Shown here: one piece after another, positions 32,681 to 43,927 of the stretch
How the letters are laid out: each line of letters begins with the position of its first letter
How positions within the stretch are numbered: position 1 is the stretch's first letter
Source of the DNA: Megaleporinus macrocephalus
Taxonomy: Eukaryota > Chordata > Actinopteri > Characiformes > Anostomidae
DNA: 64,000 bases
Reading direction: 5' to 3'
Assembly (NCBI GenBank): GCA_021613375.1
Contig: CM038720.1
Coordinates: 11,683,962-11,747,961, forward strand
The notes under the pieces: generated by a model
Database searches by the model: none
Seen by the model: only the letters and a program-made list of their open reading frames with translations
Told to the model about the DNA's origin: nothing
Program-made: the position numbers and the translations under genes

Positions 32681-33341
32681 TAAGTTATTGTCTTCATTAT
32701 AGTAACAGCACTGACATTGCCAGAACATCACTGGCTCCTCACACAGTTTCCAGCTGTGCTTCTTCCTCTCAGCCCCGCAGGCAGTGCTATTTAGGAACAG
32801 AGCTCAGCATCAACTGGGAAGCACTTCTGGTCCCAACACCAACAAAACGAGCCATAGATAGAAACCACTCCAGGGCAGGAGGGTGTAATAAGGTGCACAT
32901 CATGTTTTCAGGCATTAAAATGATGATTTCAATGTCAGCAAACAGAATGACATTGTGCCGCGCCGGCCTTTTGTGTTTTCTCGGCACATACGGAAACGTG
33001 TTATTATGGCTTTGTCTGTCCTTTCTGCATCTGTATAAGCTCTGTTATTATTTCGTCAGTTCACCTGCCGTGGAGATGCAGCAGATGAATGCTCTGTGAG
33101 CCTCTAGTGGACGTGAAAAACAACGGTCCAATTGGCGCGTACACTTTGGCCATCACGTAATTGTACCTGTTTGATTTGAGCAATCATATGATTGCAGCCG
33201 TTGGAGTTCATCAGTCTCAAGGATCGTGCCTTTGCTATTACTCGAGAGTGTACAGTCATTTCTTTGTATGTTCACTTGAATAGAATGGTGGTCACGCAAC
33301 TTAGAGTAAACAAATCTCTCCACGATTAGGAAAGCAGCATG

Positions 33342-33705
33342 CAGTGGGGTCCAAGAGCGAAGCATTCTTTTATTTTGCATTCTTTTCTAATTGAATACAT
33401 TTTGTCATTACAATTTCTATTATCAGCACAACAATCTGAGTAACAAAAAGTGGAATCATTGAAATTTTAACTGCGTTTGCTTCCCTTTGCTTTAACGTCA
33501 GCGTGTGCTCCAGCTGGCAGGGTCTCTGATCACACCCAGCAACAAAAGCCTCTGATAAGCGGATCAAATCCCTCCCAGAGTCGTCTAAACGTGTGCTTCG
33601 ATAGAGGCCTGAACATGGTGTTGCACATTTGCCTAAATTTGAATTCAGGATTATGTGAAAAGAACCCATTTTCAACGGGGTCTCAAACTTTTGGACCCTT
33701 CAGTG
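33342..33705. mobile_element. Tc1/mariner-type MITE
   Basis: Left end cagtggggtccaagag; right end reversed cactgaagggtccaaaag. Inner sequence is non-coding. A partial second copy sits at 30008-30075. Confidence 0.6.
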
Positions 33706-34839
33706 CATTTGAATCAGATTAATTTCAGATTTTAACAGATTTGTCTGAACTGTAGAGCTTCTTCAGGCCTGTAAACGCAAATCTGCATCTAGACATGATA
33801 ATAAGACTAATATAAATTGCTGTTATTTTAGTTTATTTAACCAGTTTTTGGGCACTGCATGATAAATATAATAAAAATAAATTCAATTCTTCTATGAGTA
33901 GGTGTGGGAAGACTGGGAAGGGAAAAATTGGGGGTCCCCCTTAGAAACAGTGCAACATATACTCTTAAAATATATCTACACAGTAATTCAATGTATGGCT
34001 GTAATGTTTAACCTTGACTGTAGTAAGTGCTGCCAAGTCAAAGTCAAACACTACTTTATACAGAACATGTTTTGTGTTATAATGTATTAAAGAAGCAGTT
34101 TGGAAGCAGTTTGGCAGAAACTGAATATAATATACAAAACTATATATTTTTGATGTATAAATTACCTGTAAATACAAAGTGTTGTGTTTTTGTTTTCGTC
34201 CAGGACAGTCAAACCCACAGTGGCTGTAGAGAGCTCCTTTCACATTTCACATTTGTGCTTTTACATTGAAGTGGCAGCTTGAACTTGGTAGTGTTTTAGC
34301 ACCAGTTGAAAGATGCAGAAAAAAGAATGTCCTACTGTAGCAGATATTTATCAGTAGCTCCATCCATAAAAACTTCAGTTAGGTACAGTTATTGTTCCTA
34401 AAAATAATACCATCACTAAAAATACTAAAGCCATCTTCTTGTTTACCAGTTTCTGACTCCTGAATTTCCACCATAGTGCAGCACTTATACGAGGGCAGAT
34501 GATCTAGAAGTGATAGGCTAAGTCTGTATTAACTAGAGATGGACCGATCGGCGTTTTGCAGGCCGATTCCGATTGCCGATCACCTTTCAGCACGATCGGC
34601 TGATAGCCAATAACGATAGAGGGCGGGGCTATATGCCACGGCAGGGCTACATGTAGTTGTTAGCGCAAGCTAGTCATGAAACATTGTCTAAACTGGTTTA
34701 TTACCATTTTTAACGAGCTCATGTGAAACAGCATCATATTTTTAACTAAATTATCAGTAAATAAACAAAGTAAATCAAACAAATATCCCAATACTGCAAT
34801 CATTACATTTAGACCCTTAATTTAAAACCAAAAAAGCTA

Positions 34840-35963
34840 ATTATGCTTTCCTTCCCACCATCTGACACTCAGGTTTGCAGTCGTATCTTTGCATGTCTGA
34901 CCGACATCTCTTCATGGATGACAGCTCATCATCTGAAGCTCAATCCCAGCAAGACTGAGCTGCTGTTCATCCCTGGAATTACAGGTCCTCAGCAGGATCT
35001 TGCCATCTCATTCGAGAACTCTTTGATTTCTCGAGGTGACTCTGGATGACCAGTTATCGTTCTCAGCCCATATTACGAACCTGACTCGGTCATGCAGATA
35101 CATTCTCCACAACATCAGACGCATCCAACCCTTCCTCTCTCAGGAGGCCTCCCAGGTGCTCGTCCAGTCTCTTGTCATTTCAAGGCTGGACTACTGCAAC
35201 TCACTCCTGGCTGGTCTTCCTCTGCAGGCCATCAGGCCCTTACAACTGATCCAGAATGCAGCAGCATGGCTCGTCTTCAATCTTCCCAAGTTCACTCATG
35301 TCACACCACTGCTGTGCTCCCTTCACTGGCTTCCTGTAGCTGCTCGCATTTAGTTTAAAGTTCTGATGCCTACAAAGCCAAGAATGGACCAGCTCCTCCT
35401 GACCTTATGACAATGGTCAAAAGTCGAACCGCACCTCGAGCCCTTCGCGCTTCAAGTACGGCTCGGCTTGACCCGCCATCACTCAAGATTCATGGAGGAC
35501 ACGCAACAAAACGCTTCTCTGTCCGACACCCAGATGGTGGAACGAACTTCCACTGGCTGTCTGAACAGTGAACTCTCTCGCGGTCTTCAAACGCAGACTG
35601 AAGACCTATCTCTTTGTAAAGCACTTATAAATACTGATCTATTGAAGTACTGGTATAAACTGTAATTGCACTTTATCTTCTAGGAGCTCTGGCTAAGTAC
35701 TGCACTTGTACTGTATGTAGTCTTATATTTGTTCTCTTCTCTGTAGGTGTTCCAGTCTTGCTAGGTATTGCATTGTCTTTTTTCTAGGTATCAGCACTGG
35801 CCCTGTGTTTATGGCAGTGTTTGGACTTAAACCTGTTTGTACTAGATAGAGATTCATACTCTAACCAACACTAAGCACTTTTGTAAGTCGCTCTGGATAA
35901 GAGCGTCTGCTAAATACCGTAAATGTAAATGTAAATGTAAATGTAAATGTAAATGTAAATGTA
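34840..35963 (+). mobile_element. 5'-truncated L2-like LINE nested in a hAT element
   Basis: The last third of a non-LTR reverse transcriptase is followed by a 3' tail with gtaagtcgctctggataaga and gcgtctgctaaata and a (tgtaaa)n run at about 35921-35963. That tail is the common end of fish L2-type LINEs and the SINEs that depend on them. Confidence 0.85.
34843..35665 (+). pseudogene. LINE reverse transcriptase C-terminal remnant
   Basis: Pieces in several frames: SSWMTAHHLKLNPSKTELLFI, then [43 protein letters not shown] and LLCSLHWLPVAARI, which is the characteristic thumb/C-terminal region of these LINEs. Frame changes near 35040 and stops after 35353 break it. The catalytic palm is absent. 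Confidence 0.85.
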
Positions 35964-36546
35964 ATCAAATAAATGCAGTAAAAACTGCAGTCATTAAATG
36001 TAGATCTTGAATTGCTGCTGCTGTTCTGTTTGTACCGGTCAGATCTGGTCTGTAGGTGTTCTGGGTTATTTGTTTTGTGCTAGCTGTGCGTGCTAGCTCT
36101 GCTGTTTACTGATACTCACTATTCAGCCGTGTGGTGTCTCTGAAGTGTCGTATCAGATTAGTAGAGTTAAATGTCTTTGTCTTGGTTCCCCAATGAGACT
36201 TTTTTACTAATTTTAAAAATGTCCTGGATGAGTCTGCGTCACATACGGTAAAACACTGCCAGATGGACGACATGCTTTTCTCGCGACGCCGCTGCTTTAG
36301 TCAGTCTGTGGAAAATTAAAGGGTATGTATTTCCACCTAGTGGTTCAGATAGGAATTGCAGGGACCTGCCTGGAGGGGGTTTCACGAAGGGCTTCTCTTC
36401 CTGGATGAAACGCTAGCTGGAAATACAGAATCGGCTCTCAGGATAGGCTCTAAATTGGAGAAATATCGGCCGATCACGATCACATATTTTGACAAAAAAT
36501 CGCCCGATACTGATACATAGCCGATCGTTCCATCTCTAGAATTAAC

Positions 36547-38270
36547 ATTAAAACCATAATAAAACATTCTGAACTGATAAGTGCAACAGACCGAGAAGTG
36601 CACATGAACGTAATTATGGTGAACTACAAAAAACCATACTCTTCCGCACTGCTGATGATAATCTCATCGTCTCACTAACTATGCTAATGCAATTCATCAA
36701 GTAAAACTACAGAGAACAGTTCCACGACATTCTAATGAAAATCTCACCCACTCTTCTTTTTTTCTGGCCCTGCCTGTCCTCGCCTGTCTGTTTACGTCTC
36801 GTCATTCCCTCGTGTTAGCCATGTGGCTCTGTTTGTCTTTGTAATGTGCCCTTGCTCCGCCTCCCTCACCTGCGTCTCGTTTGTAATTAGTTCTGTCAGT
36901 TGTTTCCCTCGCATTATCATGTGTATTAAGTCTTCCTGTTTTGCCCTCTCTCCTGTGCTTCATTTATTAAATATTTTGTAAAGAGAAACCAAAGATAGAT
37001 AACATACACCATAACATGGAGATAACATGTCACCACTTTCTTAAATCTGTTACAACAAACATCTCTGCTTAGGGTTGCAAAAAAGGGGTACTGCAGACTG
37101 CAGCTCCTAAATGCTGTTATTTGAAGTTAAGCAGAGCAAATGGACCTTCCTGTCCTACTGAGACTGTGTGTGTGTGCTCTAGTTAGACCACAGCAGCAAC
37201 AGGCGGTGTGCTTCCTCACTGTGCTGTGGGCTGGAAAAGGAAGCAAATCTCAAAATCATCTCCACAATGGCCCAAGGTAAATGGCAGCCGCCTGTCACTC
37301 AGGCCTTCCCACAGGGCAATGACTCAATTCTATATTGTAATAAATGTGTATATATCCTCATAAGACCTGGTAATTAATTTTTGTCCTCTGGAGGGGACAT
37401 GAGCCTCTAAAAGATACTCGAAATAAATACCTTGCTAAAACCTGTTGCAACATGTAGAGGACATCCTGGCCTTGGGGGTGTCATTCACAATAGAAGTTCT
37501 TTAAAAAAAAAAAGAAAAGAAATGGTTGTCGCTCAGTAACCACATTTTATGGGAGCAAGAGAGGCAAACTGTCAAATAATATGTATTTGTTATGTTTGTA
37601 AAGCCTAATATTGATCTGTTTTAGGTATAAAAATCTCAAAGCTATTTTAATTGATATGCAGAAATGTTTAACTACCTAATAGCATACTTTTGTTTTTTGA
37701 TGTACTTTGTAGTGGACATTGGGACTTTCAAAATGAATGGTGTCACAGCTGACAGGAATTTGACGGAGGCAGAGATAATTTTGCAACTCAAACTAATTTA
37801 TTTTTAATTAATGACTTATTACATTTATTTCTAATTCATTAAAAAACTGTTACAAAATGTACAAATTTAAAAAAGAACATTAAAATAAAATGGATCATAA
37901 GAGAAGTTTGAGGAAACTGAGGAAACTTTGAAACTTTGGCTCAAGGCTTGGAGTGATTAATACAGGTTTAGCTAGTGTGCTTAAAAACGGTTCAAACCTA
38001 TTTTTTATATGAATCAAAGTAACAGTAATTTTTGAATGGGTTATTATTTTTTCCTGTTTATGTTAATATACAGTACATTTGAAATATTTCTTATACTGAC
38101 AAAAGTAAAAATGGTTTTAAAAAAGGTAAACAATGTTTGTGTACTGTATTATTTTATATGATTAAGTTGTTGCTGATGTTGTACAAGGGTTTTTGGACTG
38201 ATGCAGAACAGGAAACAAGAAATATGACATCAACAATGTTCTGTTTTCCACTATAAAGGACATTAGTAAT
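36547..38270. other. Non-coding spacer
   Basis: No gene recognised. 36770-36960 is a CT-rich stretch with ctgcctgtcctcgcctgtct and tgtttacgtctcgtc, whose reverse-complement words (gacgtaaacaggcagacg, aggacaggcaggac) reappear at about 50806-50840, suggesting a shared old repeat. Confidence 0.4.
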
Positions 38271-38274
38271 AATA

Positions 38275-39165
38275 AAATAATAAGTTTAATTTTTATAGTG
38301 CCTTTCTCATACCCAAGGAAGCTTTACGTCGAGAGAAAAAAAGTCAGTACTGAGAAAAGAGGTAAGTTTTAAGTTGAGCTTTGAATGGGAAGAGTGACAG
38401 TCACGAAGAGAATGAGTTCCACAGTTTGGGGCCATGACGTTGAAAGCTCTCCCCCCAACAGTGACCAGTCTGAATTTTGGACAGGCAACCTGCTTTAAAG
38501 GACCTAAGAGTTTGGACAGGGCAGTACGGGTGCAGGAGCTCAGCTAAGTAGGCAGGAGCTAAACCATGAAGAGATTTGTATGTTAGAGGAGGAGTTTAAA
38601 CTTGATCTGAAGCTTGACAGGTAGCCAGTGTAACTGTAATAGAACTGGGGTGATATGAACTGATGGTTTAGAACGAGTGAGTGAGGATTCTAGCTGCTGA
38701 GTTTTGTAAGTGTTGAAGGGGATGGATAGCTTTGTTTGGAATGCCAATAAGTAGAGAGTTACAGTAGTCTAATCCGGATGATACTAACACATGGACCAGA
38801 GTTTCAGTATCTTTTATGGAGAGCTAGGGTCTAAGACGAGATGGAAAAAAGCTGATTTTACCAGAGCCTTAATGTGTGATTCGAAAGAAAGGACAGAGTC
38901 GAAGAGTACACCTAAGTTACAGACAACCAAGTCTGTGGTTTTACAGTCAAACCAAAGTCTGTGGTTTTACAGTCAAATCAAAGTCTGTGGTTTTACAGCC
39001 AAACCAAAGTTAAGAGAGAAGTCAGTGAGATGAGAAACCACAGACTTGGGGCCAACAAATAAGATTTCAGTTTTATCAGTGTTTAGTTTTAGAAAATTTC
39101 TCGTCATCCAGTGTCTGAGGTCTTGGATACAAGACATTAAGGCAGGTAGTAGACTTATTTTATGT
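38275..39165. repeat. Unclassified interspersed repeat, fish type
   Basis: The text style (tttatagtgcctttctcatacc; gagttccacagtttgggg; agagttacagtagtctaatc; acacatggaccagagtttc) is that of a repeat often found in fish non-coding sequence. I cannot name the family. Its internal part holds a young tandem triplication at about 38928-39012 (27-bp unit around aagtctgtggttttacagtc). Confidence 0.5.
38928..39012 (+). repeat. 27-bp tandem repeat, three copies
   Basis: Three near-identical copies of aagtctgtggttttacag followed by tcaaaccaa / tcaaatcaa / ccaaaccaa. Confidence 0.9.
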
Positions 39166-39328
39166 GGAAATTACTGAAATTCTCAAACTTACATTTTTCT
39201 GGGTCTCAGGAGGACATAACACCTGACATCAATTTAGGCAGATCTGACAAACATGACTAAACCCGTGACATGAGAGATAGATAAGCATTTATTCAATAAT
39301 CCTGACTGCACAACAATTAAACAGTGTA

Positions 39329-39362
<34 letters not shown>

Positions 39363-39644
39363 TTATTTCAGAGAGATGAAAACCATAAGCACGCGACTGC
39401 CTTTATAATGTCAAATATCACACAAAGCTGCAAGGTAATTCACAAATATATATATAAAAAGAACTTATTGGAAATGACATTAGAGATAGTTTAGTCAAAG
39501 CTCCATGGTTACAGGTTCACATTCACTATGATACCTATATAATAACATATTAGAGGTGATTTGGCAAACATACATGACATAACATGATACACCAAGACTT
39601 TTTTATGATAAACAACATGTATCACGATATTAAAATAGTTTTGT

Positions 39645-40190
39645 TAAGACAAAAATATTCAAACAAAATGTCCTGCGTGCTACATTTAAAACATGCTATC
39701 AACTTCCAGGCAAACCGGTCATTAAAGGAGCAGTATACGATTTCAGTTCATTACACTTTTCATCAAATTCATTGGATGTTTTTATCGCTGTCCACTAGCT
39801 GTGTGTGCCAGAAAGATTCCAATGTTGGTACACAGTCCTGGATCTGTAAATGGGAGATAAAAAAAAGTGGCTTGGGTTGAGCCCCACAACATTGTTTCTG
39901 CCAATCAGCGGGGAGGAGGGGCTACATGCTGAACTGCAGGAGAGATGACTATAAGTATTTAAAGAGTTAAAATATCAGTGGTTGGTCTACAGACTTGTAT
40001 ACTGCACCTTTAAGTACCTTTAAGTTGTATCCAGAAAACATGCATTTAATAGAACATTTCGCACAAGCTTCCAACACAAAGTGTAGAGATCCACAAGAGA
40101 TAAGGTAATTCACCTGCATAAGGAAGTGGAAACACGAAGTAAAATAAGTGCAGGGATGTTTCCAACCTCGAGTTTATAAATTAATAAAAG
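39645..40190 (+). repeat. Segmental duplication block B, copy 1
   Basis: Matches 43350-43905 over its length in the same orientation: caaacaaaatgtcctg, the TTAA MITE, ttgtatccagaaaaca, ggtaattcacctgcataagg, aagtgcagggatgtttcc. Confidence 0.85.
39726..40009. mobile_element. TTAA-flanked MITE (piggyBac- or Kolobok-like), copy 1
   Basis: Flanked by TTAA at 39722-39725 and 40010-40013, with inverted ends aggagcagtatac and aggtgcagtatac. Non-coding, 284 bp. TTAA target duplications are used by piggyBac and Kolobok elements; the superfamily is not decided. Confidence 0.75.
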
Positions 40191-42869
40191 CTACAGAGAA
40201 AATGTGGCTTCTAAGAACAGTAAAACATAACGCGTGGGCATGTTGATAGTCATATTTTTAAAGCCAGAAATAAATTCAGGGCTTGATTAGTGCATGAATA
40301 ATGACAGCAGATCTAATGATACTGGCTTAAATGAATATATGAGGAAAAGAAATAAAAATGCTGCATGTGCCTTCAAACTTAGAAACATCAGTCACCTAAT
40401 GACTGAAGAGTACTGAAGAGTGCTTATGCAAATAAAAAAAAGATGATGCAGTTGTGATTAATTTCAATAATCCCCCTTAATTCATTTAGCATTACACTGA
40501 TAGAACAACTCTGTTTCATGAAAAGCTTTAGTACAACTTTAAATCAAAGCTGACAAAAGTATCTAGACACAGGCTGAGACTTTAATACTTAGAAGTGGAA
40601 ACAGGAATAAGTGAGAATAATAAGTGAGAATACTAATATGATTAGGAAATTACAATATAAGCCAATCAGATATAAGCAAGGACAAATCTAGGGATGTTGC
40701 TTGCATTGCGATTGTGGGGGGAAAGACAAAATCTGGGGAGGAAATGAACCCCCTCAGCCACCCCCCAGTGCTGGCCCTGCCTAAATCACTGGTTTGGATA
40801 TGAGAAGAAAAAAGTAGAATGTGATATGATGCACTTGCCTGAACTAGGGGTGTCTCGAGACCACTATTTTATGTCTAGTACAATTGGACACTCCAGGCTT
40901 GGTGGATTAAGAGAGTAAAACAATCAATTAAATCAATAGGTATTGAAAATGACAGATGCTCAAGTTTTGCAGTATCAGTATCGGACATAAAAATGTGGCT
41001 AGGTTCTGTTCATCTTTCCACTATGAGAGACAACTCAATGCTAAGGGTCTGAAAGGATGTGTGACTGTCTAGAAGAAAAGGGAACGAATCACACTAAAAC
41101 ACCAAAACTGGACATCTAAGCTCTGGAGTAAGATTTTATGGACGTTATGGGTCTATATTTGTAATGGGGACTACTTGGATTGTGAATGCTACCAACTTCT
41201 AGGACTGAGACAAAACTGAAAGCAAGTTATGAGTGAATGAATGAATAAATGAATGTCTTTATTGTCACACAGTCACAAGTACAAGTACTGGCAAAATTAG
41301 CTATCAACCAGTCCGTACATACAAGTACATGGGAATGGTTAGAGGTGGAAGAGGAGACAGGACAGGAAGACAGGGAATTAGAAAAAAATAAGAAGGTTAC
41401 AGGGGGGAAAGGAGAGGGGAAAAACACATACCCCCAAACTGTGCTCCTAGAAAAAATGCTCTGGAAATGAATGGAAGGTGTGATACAGACAAAGAGTGGT
41501 CTCTTTAAATACTGAAAAAAAATAATTAATATTTAGATGTTAAGGCTTCTTAAATAATACACAAAGTTTTCTGACACTAAACAGTATTTAATGGCCGGTT
41601 TGACTGGAAACATTGGAACAATGCTGTGATTGGTCCATGTTCCTTAGGTCCCTATGATATTCACAGTGGCATACAGTGTATCAATGTACATAGTAACTAA
41701 TCATGCTAAGATAAATTATAATTGTCATCTCGCCCACCCCATTACATATACCATCCTGCTAGTATGTAATCCAAATTGACATACAGATATAATGTAAAGC
41801 CATAAAGAAAAAGGTTACAACATTCGAGCCAAACAAATCACGTATCACACATCTCATATACTAGCACATGCAACTTTATCCGAATATTGCACCTTTAATA
41901 AAGACCTACAAGTTGTTAGGAGAGGAAAATGAGGCAGAGCTTTCCCTGCATAGTCACTAGCAATGTGTGACTAGGCTAACAAGGCCTTCACATCCATCAT
42001 CATCTCAAGAGCAACAGTTTAGATTGTGATATTAGGTTCTATAATAAGAGCTATTTAATTAATGCTTTCACCTCTATGGGGATATTTTAACACCTGCCCT
42101 CGACGTCAGCCGGTCTATAACCCTTCTCCACAGCCTGCGTTGGAGGACAATCCAGGGACAAAGATATAATGAGGTACAGAAATAGGTTTGGTACCATTGT
42201 GCTACATAGGGGTCAAGATAAAATGCGCAAATACACAAAGAGCAAAATGACACAACAGCATAACCATCCGAGGCAACAGGGTCTCCTGAGCACTTCATCT
42301 CCGGCCTCTATCCTAAAGCTGATGCAACAGCAATGAAAAGTAACCCGGCTGAGCAGGGCAGTGTGTTCTCTACAGCTCTACAAGCACCTCCTCAGCAGCT
42401 AGTGCCGGGAAACTTTCGCCAACTTGCCCCAAAAACGGAAACATCTCCTGCAACTGTTTACTTAAACATGCTACATGTGATCAGGGTCCGCAAGTTGCCA
42501 TAGACGAGAAGCACATGTGCGTTCCGGTCTCTCTCCGAGATCAACAATTTGGGCACGCTGATTAGACAGTCCTCTCATGAGCTGCCACTACGACTTTGCG
42601 CTTGGTGCTGGCTCCTTGTTGCAAGTTTGACAGCGGCGCGGCAAAAGTTACTAGTTTGGAAAATGAAAGCTGGCAGAGGCTAATGGAATGACAGCCCATG
42701 AGTAATGAGTCCTGAGAAAGTAAGCCTGAAACAAATGGCCGTCTTAGCAAAGTAAATACGCTCATTCTGTCCTCCTGTCACACAAGTCTGGACGACTCAT
42801 TGCGCGTCCCCCTTTTGCACAGAGTTTGCAGAATATTTATAACACGGCAACTATGAAAACTTTCCAAGT
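40191..42869. other. Non-coding spacer
   Basis: No gene, RNA gene or clear element recognised. 41227-41330 (gaatgtctttattgtcacac...acaagtact) resembles a common fish repeat but I cannot assign it. It belongs to the first unit of the local duplication. Confidence 0.4.
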
Positions 42870-43020
42870 CTTGGTAGAACTGACATTTCAGACTTAATGT
42901 CCAACTTCATACGCAAATCACTTGATAAATTACCTGCCTGCCTACGAAGCCGAGCAGTCGCAAGTTAGAACGAGTCTGTCATCTACTTATGAGACTTTCA
43001 TGTAAAGGTCACCCAACCTA
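42870..43020 (+). repeat. Segmental duplication block A, copy 1
   Basis: Matches 47170-47328 in the same orientation: gtccaacttcatacgcaaat, cacttgataaattacctgcc, gagcagtcg, catgtaaaggtcaccca. Confidence 0.85.
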
Positions 43021-43027
43021 TATACAA

Positions 43028-43335
43028 CATCCATCCATCCATTATCTGCCGCTTAATTCCGCTAGTGGGGGGCACGGTGGGGGCTGGAGCCAATACCAGC
43101 ATCATCAGGCGAAGGCGGGATACAACATGGACAGTTTGCAAGTCCATTGCATGGCCAACACTCACTCACGCCCTCACATCTATGGGCAATTTAGAGTGAC
43201 CAATCAACCTATCATGCATGTGTTTGGACTGTGGGAGGAAGCTGGAGTACCCAAACTCCACACAGAAAGGCCCAGACCAGGAATCCAACCTGGATCGTCT
43301 TGCTGTGAGGCGACAGTACTAACCACTACACCAGT
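43028..43335 (+). repeat. Teleost interspersed repeat with (CATC)n head
   Basis: The fullest of several copies here: catccatccatccattatct, gggggctggagcc, gggcaatttagagtgacc, tttggactgtgggaggaa, tgtgaggcgacagtactaac. Very common in fish genomes as a SINE/LINE-derived repeat. It sits exactly at the junction between duplication blocks A and B. Confidence 0.8.
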
Positions 43336-43349
43336 TTCGTTGAGACAAA

Positions 43350-43905
43350 AAAAAAATTCAAACAAAATGTCCTGGCAGTGTTACATTTAAAACATGCTTT
43401 CAACTTCCAGGCAAAACAATCATTAAAGGAGCAGTATACGATTTCAATTTAATACACTTTTTGTCCAATCAAGTGAATGTTTTTTTCGCTCTCCGCAAGC
43501 TGTGTGTGCCAGAAAGATTCCAGTGTTGGTACACAGTCCTGGATCTGTAAATGGGAGATAAAAAATTGGCTTGGGTTGAGCCGCACAACATTGTTTCTGC
43601 CAATGAGCAATAGGGAGGAGGGGCTACATGCTGAACTGCAGGAGAGATTACCATAAACTGCCACAGACTGTTGAGTTTGAATATTAACTGTTGGTCTCCA
43701 GACTTGTATACTGCACCTTTAAGTACAAGTTGTATCCAGAAAACATACATTTAATAGAACATTTCACACAAGCTTTCAACACAAAGTGTAGAGATTAACA
43801 AGAGATATAAGGTAATTCACCTGCATAAGGAAGTGGAACATGAAAGAAAATAAGTGCAGGGATGTTTCCAAGCTTGAGTTTATAATTTAATAAAAGCCTC
43901 AACAA
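43350..43905 (+). repeat. Segmental duplication block B, copy 2
   Basis: Partner of 39645-40190; truncated on the right by the hAT element starting at 43928. Confidence 0.85.
43427..43718. mobile_element. TTAA-flanked MITE, copy 2
   Basis: TTAA at 43423-43426 and 43719-43722, ends aggagcagtatac and aggtgcagtatac, 292 bp. It is the copy of 39726-40009 carried along by the duplication, not an independent insertion, because the flanks are also shared. Confidence 0.75.
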
Positions 43906-43927
43906 CCACCAACAAGACATGGTAGAC

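Larger units (their letters stand above)
34534..36538. mobile_element. hAT-type element, family 'TAGAGATGGACC', interrupted by a LINE
   Basis: Ends tagagatggaccgatcgg and, reversed, tagagatggaacgatcgg. Flanks gtattaac (34526-34533) and gaattaac (36539-36546) form an 8-bp target duplication with one mismatch. The interior matches 49776-50685 on both sides of the LINE insertion, including taccggtcagatctggtct and the decayed BED-finger region. Non-autonomous. Confidence 0.88.
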
